Assembly (NCBI GenBank): GCA_015680685.1
Contig: MNCI01001868.1
Coordinates: 381,036-445,035, forward strand
Length of the DNA: 64,000 nucleotides
Source of the DNA: Gnetum montanum
Lineage: Eukaryota; Streptophyta; Gnetopsida; Gnetales; Gnetaceae
Reading direction: 5' to 3'
In this document: positions 20,398 through 33,155 of the stretch, in pieces
How the letters are laid out: the number at the start of each line of letters is the position of its first letter
Numbering within the stretch: position 1 is the first letter of the stretch
The notes under the pieces: model-generated
What the model was told of the DNA's origin: nothing
Seen by the model: the letters and a program-made list of their open reading frames with translations, nothing else
Database searches by the model: none
Made by a program: the position numbers and the translations under genes

Positions 20398-23300
20398 TTT
20401 TGAAATTGTGTTGCGATATGCATGTGCTCTTTGGTTGTGTACTCCATTGAGGTTGTTCTATTAATGGTCCCTACCTAGGTGATCTAGGATCATATTCTTA
20501 TGTATTCTTTGAAGAGTTGCCTTATGGTAATATTTTTACGCTCTTTATGAGGGGACTGATGTTACATTGTGAGCAATTGAAGTATGTTGTTCTGCTTGAG
20601 GATGTATACAATTATGTTGTGGTACTATCCTCCATTTGTTTACTTGTGGTTGGACCAATTGTGATTGTATTTGATATGGTAGAGAAGAGTTCTATTGGTA
20701 ACTCAAGAATTTTGTTGCCCAAGGAGCTCTCATCTCTGGTCTCTAGTGATTCATCTGGGATGAATTGGACTTAGTCTCTTCTTCAGTTTCTATCCAGATG
20801 ACATGTATCGAGATGGCATTGATTGAATTGTGCAGGATAGGATATCCTTGCACTCCCACTCACCCTAGATACAGTGAGTATGGGAAATACAAATTGGGAC
20901 ATGTTGGTTCCTAGGTACCTTAGGATGGAGGGCCTTTGAACATGTGCTTTTGGTGAGCCTTGTTTTGGGTGGATTAAGATCGTTGTTGGTAGACTTCGTA
21001 TGTTCGTTCTTGTGATTGTATGTTTGTCTATCTGTGTATGTGTGTCTTCTTGGTTGTGCTTTCAAATTTTGCATGCATGTTACCTTCGTCATGTCTATCA
21101 TTCATAAGGCAAGGCTTTGTGTTCTACGTTGTATGATGACTTATTGTTGGGATTGTTGAGGATGCATTTTGATGTCCTTTGTGCCATCCCAAAGCCAAAT
21201 GTTTGTTGTCTTGTTTTGACAACCTATTATGCATGAGGCATGATTGCCCTTGTTGCTAATATTTCATGAGTTGTGCTCCCTTGTTTGAGTTGGTTGTGTT
21301 GCCCTTGGGTTTGTGGAATCACTCTTTTGACTGGTGACATTTCTTGGTCACTCTGATTTGAAGACTATTGGTGTGGGTCATCCTATTGTTGGTTCTTGTT
21401 GAGACCACACCTCTATTGAGGAGAGTCTTTCTTGTGGACGCATCCTCCTTGATGTTGCTCGTCATATTAAGAATTGGTTTTATGGAGACTTGTTGTTGGT
21501 TAAACCTTGGTCTTCCATCTCATTTTTGAGTTGAGATAATGATTCTCTATTGCCCATGCCTCTTATGATTGTGTTGAGATTTTGATCCTATTTGGAACCA
21601 ATGTTAATGCCTAGGAATGGTTGTTGTATATGAATCTTGGAATTCTAAGAGGGTGCTAGCTCTCTTTGGGTGTGCCTCATGATAAAATCGTTTGTTTGAG
21701 TGTATCTAATTGATCCATCAATGTTTCGCATGATCGATCTCTATGCGTGTTGCTAAGGTCTTGCTCTTTATGATGTTTCGACAGTGGAATTACTTTGTTA
21801 TATGATCATGCTTGATGATTGTATATGAGGTTGATATGCTAAACATGTTCGTGCTAATTTATTTGTTTCTGAGCTTTTGTCTCAGTGTTTACAAGCAGCA
21901 TAGGTATAAAGATGCAGCCAATGGTGACCTTAGTTGATTCTATGAGCACTATGTCTATGGGGAAGATATGTGCTCTTGAGACCTTCATGAATTAATTATT
22001 TCATCTCAGAATCCCAACATTGGGTTGTGGATTTATCAGTACCTTGGCTGTGATGAAGCAGCAGGTACATCATGATTTGTTTGCCTCTCTGTGCTGGGTG
22101 AGCACTAACAGAGGATGGTGATCTATCCTAGACCCTATAGATATTGAGCTAGTAGATGGTAGGAAATGGTATCCCTGGCCATGTTGGATACTGATGGCCC
22201 AGGAGTGGCCAATGCCTTGAGGTCCCATTATGGCAGGTGGTGGATACTTAGTTGGCGTGTTTCATTATTCGATCGTTGCACTCATGTCCAGAATCATTTT
22301 CATTTTATGGCAGTCACGCAGTGATATCAGTGCAATGGTTGATCATGTATGTTTTGAGGCAATGGTGTAGTGGATGCAGTGTGATAGATGATTGTGTATG
22401 TTCTGTGATAGAGACAGGTTTTTCTCAAACAACATGGTTCTTTCTTGGTATGCTCTTGATGGCCTAAACCTTTCAGCTTAGGATGGGCTTGGGTAGTTCA
22501 TCCTATATACTTCTAGGCCTGGGTAGCATTCCCAAATACCATGTATGTTCCCATTAAATGGATTCCTATCCTCGGGTGCTTGAAATGAGTCCTTGTGGTG
22601 TTCTTGGTTTGAAAATTTATGCACATGAAAGTGCTAGATGTATTTCCTATGTGACTTAGTTGTCTCTTTATTGTAGGCCTATGCCACACACTCTGACAAG
22701 GCCAAGCTTGATGTATGGTGTTTTCCTGGTGCTTTTTTTCGAAACACCTTGTCTATATATTGTAAATGGACTTTGTGCTTTGATGTGTAATTTTTTTGCA
22801 AACCTCATGAAAAATTATTTGGTTGCGATGCAATGTTGTAACGAGCAGGCCAGGGCATGTCCTTGCCCAAGGGGCTCTCGAATTGGTGCTTTGTTCTTGG
22901 TGATATTGACATGCCTTGATGGTGTGTCCTTTGGTGAATGCTCTTAAGATAGGAAAAGTCTTGGGAACACTTCCTCTTGGATTCCTGGATTGGCAAAAAT
23001 TTTACCCACAAATGATTGATGGTGGTATGTAGCCCAAAATACAAAAAAATTGGTTTGATGTGCTTGATCTTGATAGCAGGTGGTTCACAATGGCCAACTA
23101 AATTACAATGGCAAACTAAAATTCAAATCAAGGTGATGCTGTAATGTCTAGTTGTAGATTAGAGTTGACTTCTAGGTATTGGTGCCTAGACTCCCTCTTC
23201 CATGGCTGGATGTGATGGTGGAGCAATTTTACAGATGCTAGGATGGTGGTCCATCCTTGAATAAATGATCTTACCATTATAGAAATTGTAACTTCTCTTG

Positions 23301-23997
23301 GTGGCCTTGCTTGGTGGGCTTGATTGTGCTCAAGACACTTGAGCCTATGCTCTCATGATTGGGGGCTTCTAATGATTTGTGCATGTTGGCGTGCTCTTGT
23401 GACTAGTTGCTTATGATTTTTCTGAGTGCCATGATGTGCTCTCATGGCTTGGGACTTATTTGTGCTTTTGTGGACTATGGTGTGATTCCATTACATGGGA
23501 CTCATTGTGCCTAATAGGCTATGGTGTCTTGCCAAATTTCCCTGTGTACTCTGTTTCTTATGTACATTGATGTATCACACCATCTCTCCCTATTGTATTA
23601 TTCCATGTCTCTGGTGTAATGTCAATTCATGTTAGTGTTCTCACCTCCCTGGTGGGATAGTAGAGTTGAGCATGATATTACTTGGTGATTCTCTAATCCT
23701 ATGAGGGGCCATTCTCCATTTTGATGGATGTCCTATTTAGTTTTTGAAATAATAAGGTAGGTGGTATTGAGACAGTTGTTTACTAGTTGGGACCTAGTAG
23801 CAGTTGATGTTCAGGACTTGTTCTTAGCGGTTGCCCCATGTTCGTGAACTCTTGGGGTTTGTTTTTAGATACAGAATGTTGTTACTTTGGTGAAATTCAC
23901 AGAACCTCCTTTGTGAGGCTGTGCTATTGATGTATCCTAAATATATGTATCTTCCTTCTTGTAAGCAAGGCATGACCTTATGTACTCTCTCTCAGCG
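20398..23997 (+). other. Element H interior, no recognisable genes
   Basis: Some 3.6 kb of T- and G-rich sequence contains no frame that resembles gag, protease, integrase or RT. The longest frames are under 100 codons and look random. It may be a non-coding large retrotransposon derivative or a very old copy. It ends abruptly where element C homology starts (about 23998). No PPT or 3' LTR could be placed. Confidence 0.35.
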
Positions 23998-25600
23998 AGG
24001 GTAGATAAATCACAATGTAGTTAATACCTTGCCTCAATGTGAAGTGCATTGGCTAAGTTGTGGTTATGGTAGATATTGGTTTTTGAGTTTTAACACTAGT
24101 GACTACCTAAGGTGTATGGGTTAGGAAAAATTGAAAAATTTGTGCTCAAGCCCCCATGACGAAGAGTGAACCTCCGGTAGCGATAGGATGGAAAAAGAGA
24201 AGGAATAAGAAATATGGAGAAAAAGTAACAATGGCAACATCAATAAAATGGATGTCATGGATGGGGATGAAACAAAAAATTGGTGATTGTAGGAAATGTT
24301 TAAGGGAAAGAAGTTAACAAGTGCACCCAAAAAGGAATACCAGTGGATCTTCTCCAAAGAAGGCTTATGCCCTTGATGCCCTAATAGACCCACAAACCAA
24401 AGAGTCCGTAGGCTCTAGGAATGTCATTAGGAAGCAAGAGTTAAAAACTTACCCACAAGAAATTACCAAGGAAGAACAATGCATCAACCAAGATATAGAC
24501 TAATGATAAAGCCAACAATGAGGTGAGAAATGGAAAAGAAACATGGAGAGGAGAGAATGGAATGGAAACCCAAAAATAGGGTTGTGTAAAGTCCCTTATG
24601 TGTTTCATGGTTAATGTGATCGAGTAGAACTCCTTCCAAATCCAGACTCAAACCAACCACATTCAGTGACCTCACATCAAAACACTTGACCAACCCATCC
24701 TCTTAGAGCAACAAGAATGCCTCTACAAAAAGTCACCACCATTCTAGGAGAGTGAGATGGAGAACCAAGAAACAAGAAGGGGCCTTAGTTAGAGGAAACC
24801 GTCAGGCATGGATAACATATCTTTCTAGTGTCATAACCAGTGCATGTATCCCAAGATCATTATTGTGTCTAAGGGGTGTGCTTTGAATTCTCACTATTTT
24901 TTTTCGCATGAGAACCACACCATGCAAAGACTTATTTTTATGAACTCAGCTTTCGGTGATTTGGTGAATGGTCAGAATGGCGAAAAACCCAAAGAAAAAG
25001 CATCCAAGCACTCAAGAGAATAGCCAGTACAAATGCATAGAATCCCTTTGAATTCAAACCCTTTCCATCCTTTGAGTCTTTCCTTAGTATGAGAAATACC
25101 CAATCACCAATTTGTTAACAATTTTATTAAAGAAAAGGACTATATAGTTCCAAGTGAAAGGAGACCATAGGATTTTATGGATGCATGTACGATGTGGACT
25201 CATTGCTTGTTTAATCAAAAGAACCATACCTTAATATTAACATTATACTTCAAAGGTAAAATCCAAACATTAGCAATCGATATGATATTATTCATACCAC
25301 CATCATGAACACTTATTGGGTGACAAACAAAATAAAGTAATCACACAAAAAGTGGTAAAAATACGAATGATAGTGTAAAACAAAAACAAAAACAAAAACA
25401 AGAAGGGTTAAAGGAATGTGCAAAACCAAGAATATGCAAAACAAAAAATGTGTAAAACAAAAAATGTGTAAAACAAAAATGTGTAAAAAAAAAACTTAGA
25501 AAGAGCTTAGGGTCTTTAATGATTAGCAGAGGTGGCCATCTCCCCCATGACTGAGTTGGAAGGAGGAAATCCAAACTAATGAGCAAGGTTGCCCACTTAC
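23998..25600 (-). other. Element C 3' non-coding module
   Basis: The 3' untranslated region is collinear with 57066-58471 of element F and, in part, with 38880-39880 of element E. It holds the conserved core around GGGCATAAGCCTTCTTTGGA (24341-24395), an A-rich tract with (AAAAAC)n at 25378-25402, and GGTGGCCATCTCCCCCATGA near 25535. There is no gene. Confidence 0.6.
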
Positions 25601-25630
25601 AGAGATAGCATATGCTCTGGCTGTGTTAAA

Positions 25631-26870
25631 CTAATGAAAGGGTTTTGTTTGTTGCACGTTGACTAACAGTCTCTTATATGGGCTTTTAGGTTTATATATG
25701 GTCATGGCTCCTGAAGGAAAATTTGCATAGATAATGTAAGGTCCTTCCCACAATGTTTGAAATTTGGTGCATTGTGACACATGTGTGGGGTTCCAGTAGA
25801 GAACCTTATCTCCCAGTTGGTACCTAACTCTCCTAATTTTTAGGTCATGTTTTTGTTTATTAAATGCCTTGTGCAACTCATTAGATGACAGGGTAGCTAG
25901 TCGATTCTCATCTAGCAAGTTAAGAGTCATCAACCTTTGTTTTTATGCTAGATCGAGGTCAATGTTGAGGTCACATGTCATGGCTAGTGTATGGGGCTCA
26001 GTTTGGATAGGGATCATTGGAAGTTTTCCATACACTAACTCATAGGGAGAGTAGCCTATAGGGAGTTTTCATGTGGAGCGGTATGCCCAAAGAGCATCAT
26101 TCAGTTTAGTGCTCCAATCTCATCTATATTTGCTAATAGTTTTGGTCAGCATCTTGGTAATCTCCCTGTTAGTGACCTTGGCTTGACCATTTACTTGGGG
26201 GTGGTATGGTGTCGTCAATTTGTGCTCAACCCCTAAGCATTGCATTAGCTTTCGAAAAGTTGCACCTATGAAGTGTGTTCCATTGTCGGAGATAAGTGCA
26301 TGTGGCATACCAAACTTGTTGACGACTTATTATTGAAAAAATCAGGCAGCTATAGATAATGTGAAATCTTTAACAGTAGCTGCTTCAGCCCATTTTGTTA
26401 AGTAGTCTACGGAAACTACGATGTAAGCTTTTCCATTGAACATTGGCATAATGGGCCCCATGAAATCAATCCCCTAAATTTTGAAGGGTTCTTACAGTTG
26501 GACCCATTATTGTGGACCCTTCATTCTAGTAGTCGTTTCCCCATCACGTTAATAGCGTTCACAAGATTAGGTGAAGTGATGGGTGTCTCAGAACAAAGTA
26601 GGCCAATAATACCCTACAACTAGGATCTTAATAGTTGTTCATCTCCTAGCATAGTGATCCCCACAAGGGCCCTCATGAGCATCTTGGAGAACTCTCAAAT
26701 GATCTCTATCGGGAACACACCATTGAACCAAGCCATCGGGACATACTTTGTAAAGTTATCCATTGATTTCCATAAAGTACTTGGCTCTGTGAAGAAACTG
26801 TTGTTTCTTCTTAAGGTCTAACTCTTGTGGTGTTTGTTGGGTAAGGAGATAGGTCAGAATGCTATTGTAC
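25631..26870 (-). pseudogene. Element C integrase and pol C-terminus
   Basis: The DDE core is visible: [32 protein letters not shown] and HPQVNGQAKVTNREI. The third catalytic residue, normally Glu in NGQAEV, is Lys here (AAG, 26177-26179), so strand transfer should be dead. The C-terminus (RYQLGDKVLYWNPTH, FQTLWEGPYII) resembles the GPY/F module. Several stops interrupt the frame, and it ends near 25631. Confidence 0.8.
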
Positions 26871-28295
26871 CAGTTTGTCTCTATGGTTGATTGGTCATTC
26901 ACTACACCAGAAAAGAGGAACTCATCAGGGAAGTGATCAAAAATAGGATACTTGTCCCCTTTGCTATCCTAGCGCAATCGAGATAAATGATTGACAACTA
27001 CATTCTTGGTGCCTTTACAATCGATCATTGTTAGATCAAACTCTTATAGGATTACCAACCATTGTATAATACAGGGGCTTACCATTGGCTTATTCATGTA
27101 ACTGAATTGCACTATGATCTGTGTGTATGAATACTTTGTATTCCAATACATAGTGCCTAAATTTTTCTAGTGCAAACACTACAACCATTAATTCTTTTTC
27201 CATAGTAGTGTAGTTAAGCTATGCACTAGCTATACTTCTACTTGCACAGTGGATATAATAAGGACATTTTTGATCATCTAACTATGTAAGTACGGCTCCT
27301 AAGGCATAGTTGGATGCATCAGTCATGACATGGAACAGTTTGGACCAGTCAAGAGCTTATAGAATGGGTGTTTCTACCAGCTTCTGCTTCAGAGTTTGGA
27401 AGGCTAGTTCACATTTCGTGGTCCACTTGAAGGGTACGTCCTTCTTCATTAACTCTACCAATGATTTGGCAACCTTTGAAAAGTTCTCTATGAACCTCCT
27501 ATAGTAGCCAATGTGTCTAAGGAATGATCGAATGTCTTTGACAGTTTCCAGTTGATAGGTAATTCCTTGGATGACCTTGATTTTCTCAGGGTCTACCTCT
27601 ATCCTTGCATGTGAAATTTTATGCCCAAGTACTATGCCTTCTTGGACCATTAAAGGGATTTTCTACTAGTTGAGCCTTAGATTAGTCTCTACACATCTCT
27701 TCAGTACTTGCTCTAATCGATCCAAGGCTTGATCAGAACTTGCTTCGTAAGTGGAGAAGTCATCCATAAAGACCTCCACACCATTTCCTCTCTGCTGCTA
27801 GAATATGCTTAGAACTAAGCGTTGAAACATGTCAGGGGAATTACACAAGCCAAACAGTTTGTATGCAAATGTTCCTCAAGGACTAGTGAACATGGTTTTG
27901 GCTTGCTCTTCTAGGGCTATTTGTATTTGGTTGTATCTGCTAAAGCCATCTAGAAAACTATAATAGCACTACCCTGCAATTGTGTCTAAGACTTGGTCAA
28001 CAAATGATAATGGAAAGTGATCCTTGAATGTTGCCATGTTTAGCAGCGTAAAGTCTATGAACACCCTCCATTTGCCTCTCTTTTTAGGCATGATTACTAA
28101 GGGGCTGACCCATTCACTATCAACAATGGGGTATATGAACCCAACCTTTAAAAGCTGTTTGATTTCTTCTTTTACTATTTGCTTCAACTTTGGGTTCAGT
28201 CACCTTTGTGGTTTTTTTCGAGACTTCATGGAGGAGTCAATGTAAATCCTATGCTAGCATATCCTAGGATCTATTCCAGTTAATTCTATATATGA
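26871..28295 (-). pseudogene. Element C reverse transcriptase and RNase H
   Basis: The RT contains KEEIKQLLKVGFIYPIVDSE, FTLLNMATFKDHFPLSFVDQ and the catalytic FMDD at 27759-27770. It continues MVQEGIVLGHKISHARIEVD and IRSFLRHIGYYRRFIENFSK. A degraded RNase H follows. The catalytic motif is intact although stops interrupt the frame. Confidence 0.8.
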
Positions 28296-29170
28296 TCAAG
28301 TGAAGGCTTTTGACCACTTATTTATTACCTTGACCAGACTTTCTTTTTGTTGTAGAGAAAGTCTTGCGTTGATGATTACCGATTTTCCATTCTTAAGAAA
28401 CATGTATTCCATACTTATGGGCAATTTTTTTAGCTCTAGGGGCTCTTGTTCAAATTTCTTAGGAATTTCCAACTTCCCCCAGTTGATGTTTTGTAAGTTA
28501 GGACTGGGAAGTTGATGGTGGACTTGCTCTAATGCATCAATGCTATCTATGTAAGCGTAAGTCAAACCCTTAGCTAGTTCCATGCATAGAAGTGAGCTAC
28601 TTTCTGATCAGCTATCAACCACTGGGTGTCTTCTTGTCTTGTTGCTACTGCATATAGGCACCTTTGTATGTTGATCATTTGTGCATACTGATTGCATGCA
28701 GGCAATGTTAAACTTTGCACAACCCATGATCTATGCACGCAAATGCACCCCGTGTCACTGTATGTGATGCATGGAACCTTCTTCTTCTCAATCTTTCCAA
28801 AAGTATTTTCCTTAGTTATTTTTAGGGAAAGATTGCGGATTTCTAGGTGTGCATCGATAGTGCTTAGCCATGCCCTTCCCATTATGATTGGGAAGTCCCC
28901 CTTACTGTTATTCACTTGGATCACCAGGAAGTCAGCTAGATACGACCACCATAAATAGTGGTAATAATATCCTTCACTAATGCCAAGGGGACAGTGATGG
29001 ACTGGTCGGCTAACTCTAAACAGACATTGCTCTTTTTTAATGGGGGTAGGTTCCAAGCCTTATACATTTCTTGGGATATTAGGTTGACACCAGAACCTGA
29101 ATCCAAAAGAGCTTTGCATGGCTCATTCCTAGCAATTTTTGGATAGATTAGAGGACTTCCAGGGTCAAAG
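28296..29170 (-). pseudogene. Element C aspartic protease and linker to RT
   Basis: Protease cleaves the polyprotein. Its active-site motif DSG is present at 29095-29103 (ALLDSGSGVNLISQEMYKAW). It is followed by GDFPIIMGRAWLSTIDAHLE and then the linker LTYAYIDSIDALEQVHHQLP. Elements B and F have the same block with changed active-site residues. Confidence 0.75.
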
Positions 29171-31750
29171 AATTTCTTGGGAAGGTGATCAGCTTTGATC
29201 TAATTAGTAATGACATGTGTTAACATGACCATATGCGTTGAATGCTGTGTTAAATTTGAAGGGGGCCTCGAAGCTTTAGTTGATACGGAGGTGTCCAAAG
29301 GCTCAGCCACTTGAGGTTGCAAAGGCTTGGTTGGACTGTTGGTTCTAAAGAAAGATCTTTTTTTTGTACGGTTGTGAGAACCAATAGTAGGTTGAGGATT
29401 AATAGCCCTTGTGGCATTGTGTTGCTGTGGCTAAGCAGTGAGTTCTCCTTGCATTGATGGAGCAGGTGGTAATGGAGCTATTGGTGGGAGATATGCGGCT
29501 GGATTGGAAGGATGGTATACTTGTGCAATGTTGCCCCTAGGAGAGAGAGTCCTATAGTATTCATGGGCTTGGTAGTGATGTTGGGGCGTAACGTGACCAA
29601 CAGAGTCACATGGAAAGATTTGATGCTACATGTAATATCCATATGGGTTAGGCTACTGGTAAGGGTATTGTTTCCTTGGCGGTGGCACTCCCCATGATTG
29701 TGGGTGCTGTCACTGTTGATGTTGCTCAATTGGTTGTGGTGGAGTTCCACTTGGATAATATGTTAAAGGTTGGTGGAATTTCCTTGGGTTACCTTGGGGA
29801 TAAGGTAACTGTCGGGATGTTTGCCATTTGTTTAGATGTAGATTAAGTGCATACAACCCAGACTCTTGTAAATGTGAGATTATAGGGCAACATCCCTTTG
29901 GATGGTAGTATTGACAGATCTCACACCTACTATCATCATTTGTATCTAAGTCCACATCCTCTTCAATACTAGCCACTTTACCCTTACCCTTGTTATGTGC
30001 ATTTTTTGCTTCTCTCTTTTTCCTTTTGTCACAATCACTACCTCACTTCCTAGACTCTTCCACTACTTTGAGAATAGTTTGAAACCTACTATCTAGGGAG
30101 TCCCACATTTGGTCTACTTTTGTCGATACTTCTGATGCTAATTTTTGAATAGGCAAGGTTTTCCTATTCACCATCTCCTCAAGTGGTGACTCTTCCTCAT
30201 CCTCACAAAATCTTACTCCCTTCTTTTGGAGAGAAGAATCCTGATTGTATTCTTCCACACTCTCTCTTATTTATAGCTCACCTTCTTCCTTAGCTACTTG
30301 CTCCAGTAGCATATGAATTTGATAGGACCTAAGCTTAGATAACCTTCCTTGGGCATAAGTCCTAAGGGTTCTTCTTGTTTCATGCATAAGCCCATCTATG
30401 AGATGGCGTAGTTGATCCTGCTGTGAATAGCCATGGCTAGGAAAATGATGTAAAAGTGCATACTAATGACCCATGGCAGCATCCAAGGGTTCATGACTTT
30501 CTTATTTCCATCCTTAGATTTTCTTTCGCAAGTTGGACACCCGGGAGTACATTTAGTACTTATTGTTGAACAATTCTAACATCGTACTCTACCTACAAAT
30601 GGATTCTGGTTCTAAGGACCGGTACCAGCTTTCAGCTTCTTTTATTAGTGTTCGTGGGAACAACTTAAGCTTTTGCCACTCATTTTCTATGTTTTGCAAG
30701 GCACACGCATCATGAAATGCTTGCAAGTGATTTTGAGGATTAGCGTTATATCCCCCTTCAAATTGTGGGATGTTATTCATGTCTAACCTCTTGATCCTAC
30801 TATCTTTTTGGTGCCTTGTTGGAACTCTCATAGCCTTAGTAATATCTAGCATGCTTCATGTGGTGAGTAGGGGTTCATTGTGATCATCTCTTTCGTAACG
30901 TCTATGGTGCCTATGCGATTCCCTACTCTCCCTTCTTCTATAGTGTGATTCACTAGAGTGCCCTCATCCTCTATCTTGGTTGTCTCGTCTATGACTTCCA
31001 CTTTGTTTGCCCTTATCCTCACGATCTGTTTCTCTATGGCTATGTCTGGACATGGAAGGATAGGATGAAGGAGAAAATAAAGATGAAGAAGAAGGAGAAC
31101 CACCCCCATGATGGTGTCTTCTGTGGTCTTTGCCTCAATCATGATTGTGATTTGAATGCCCACACTTATCATGGGTCCTTGTTCCTTTTTTGGACACTTT
31201 GTGTCCATTGGTATCATCACCTGGATTGTGAATAGTAGAATGAAGGTTCTGATACACAACCCCTTGGCCAAAGTCAAGGGGAGGAACATCGTTATGTGGA
31301 TGACTACCTAAAGCAAGTTCATCACCCTCAATTTCTTAAAACATGTGGGGCATCCTTAGACCACTTTCGCTTCAAGGACTTGTGGTGTCTCTCCTATTGC
31401 AAGTCCCTTTGACATTGTGCTTCTGTGGGATGATAGTCTCTCAAATCATAATCCTACGCAATGTACTCTGCATGTAAGTGTTGCATGCCTATTTGTGTGA
31501 GAGCACGAAGAAGCATACTTAGGACTGAACGGTCGGGAGGTAACACTATGTTACCTTCCAAGTCATGCCAACGCAACTGTTCATCTTGGTGGAGAATAAA
31601 GGTGAAGTCGAGTACATATTCATCGGGATGAACATATACCACACAAAACTGTTGAGGAACTGGTAGGTCAACGTCATGTGTATTTTGCTGGCAATTGCTT
31701 CTTGTGTTAGTCCTCGGTGGTGAAGTGCTTTTGTGCGAAGAAGAAGACAT
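29171..31750 (-). pseudogene. Element C gag
   Basis: The start is Met at 31748-31750 (MSSSSHKSTSPPRTN), 132 bases after the LTR. The N-terminal block FCVVYVHPDEYVLDFTFIL is shared with element B. The middle has HLQAFHDACALQNIENEWQK and SWYRSLEPESI, the capsid-like segment. The C-terminal part has a coiled-coil-like PIQKLASEVSTKVDQMWDSL and a zinc-knuckle-like CEICQYYHPKGCC. Frameshifts and stops are frequent. Confidence 0.75.
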
Positions 31751-31862
31751 CTTGTCTTGTTTAGTGTGCTATGTACTATCACCTTTTCTTAACCAACCCT
31801 AAGGGTTCTTTCCAATGATGTGAAGGATTTCCTAAGTTCTACTTAGTGCACAAACAACTAAG

Positions 31863-31881
31863 TCCTCAGAAACGACGCTAA
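31863..31881 (-). promoter_or_regulatory. Element C primer binding site, tRNA-Asp type
   Basis: The minus strand reads TTAGCGTCGTTTCTGAGGA directly after the LTR. It aligns with TTGGCGCCGTTGCCGGGGA, the tRNA-Asp-type site of Athila elements as I recall it. There are five differences, four of them C to T or G to A. Confidence 0.65.
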
Positions 31882-32670
31882 TGATGAGCAGTGAGGTACC
31901 CCTACACTCAAGCATACAAATATGAGCATTTCACACATGATCCAGTAAAATTCCCAAGGACTAAGTACCTATGCACCCTTGTGGAACAATAATGGGTTGA
32001 TTAATCATTGTCTTCCCAAACTTACTTGTATGTCATGGTTGTATGGTTAAGTAAGATTGAGGCATATGATTTTTATGGATTTTGTGTGTTTTATATCCTA
32101 TGCTAATAAGGAGGAGAGAGAGAAATAACTAAGTAAATAATCCAATTTAACTATTCATTAGCTAAGTTCTAAGTACTCCTAACACTAGTATCCGTTCCTA
32201 CTTACCGTACACATCCTGAACCAGTGCAATGCTGCTGGGATTACGAAATGTTAATCGTTCTGGGGTTACCAAGCACTACATGCATGCTCGAAGTGGTCAT
32301 ACTAAGTGTATTTAACTAAGAGAGTTGCAGGGTGAGAGAAATCATTAATTAACTATGAAAGAATTAAATAATAATTAACACTAATTAATGTATTCTGTAA
32401 AGGTTTATCATAAAGTTCATCTTTATTGCTGTACACAAAGTGTGCTCAGGGACACAATGCTCGAATAAAGATCTATTCACTCTATTACTCCTACTATAGG
32501 CATGCAGAAATAATTCTAACTCTGGAGGAAAAAAATTGCAAGAGTTTAGCTAAGGGACTAACTTCTAACTGTGGGAACCAAGGGCGCCGCTTCTTATTTA
32601 TAGATAAGAAGGCAAGCTGCGATATCAGGTATCCGATATCGCATGGTCGATCTGATATCGCGGTTCATCA
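31882..32670 (-). mobile_element. Element C 5' LTR
   Basis: This 789-bp LTR is bounded by TGATGAG and TTCATCA on the plus strand. The minus-strand start region carries GATATC-type palindromes (GCGATATCAG, CCGATATCGC, CTGATATCGC). A TATAAATA box lies on the minus strand near 32600. The U5 end is shared with the LTRs of B, D, E and F. TCCAT follows the outer end and should recur at the lost 3' end if it is the target duplication. Confidence 0.85.
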
Positions 32671-33155
32671 TCCATGAAAAATAAACCATGTCAAATTCAT
32701 CAGAAATTAAAACTTAAAAATAGAAACCAAACATGGGCAATCACACATTAAGCACAAATCATCATTTGTAAATAACAATAGTGGCACTATGTCCTATGAC
32801 CATAAAGCACTCTTTATTCTCAAAAATGAGAAAATATCAGACTTAATAAAAGAAAGAAAAATAAAGTAAAATATATAAGAAAGTGTAAAATATTCAAAAA
32901 GGTTCAAGGGTACTAGAGATGGTATAAAATTAGAAAAATTTGAAAAATTAAGAATTTCTAAAATAAAAAATTTGTAGAAATAAAAAATGTGAAAAACAAA
33001 AAGTAGAACAATTGAGAAGCCATGGATTGTCAACATGGCTAGCCATCTCCCCCACAACTAAGTTGGGAGAAGGAAATTTGAAAAATAGAATATGGTTGTC
33101 CATCTGTTGAGGCAATAACTACATTGGCCTATCTTGGTTCTACGAAAGGCTTTAC

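Larger units (their letters stand above)
23998..32670 (-). mobile_element. Element C: Athila-like Ty3/gypsy, 3' end missing
   Basis: From high to low coordinate the order is 5' LTR, tRNA-Asp-type primer site, gag, protease, RT, RNase H, integrase, 3' module. Homology to element F starts at GATAGATAA..CACAATGTAGTT (about 23998 here, 57066 in F) and is lost to the left, so the 3' LTR is absent. RT blocks of the VQEGIVLGHKISHARIEVDP type and RNase H of the NHLS type are Athila-like. The element sits inside the 3' region of element B. Confidence 0.85.

Noticed and set aside
25341-25586. Hydrophobic 81-codon membrane protein on the minus strand
   Set aside because: It is the translation of an (AAAAAC)n A-rich tract in the element C 3' module.
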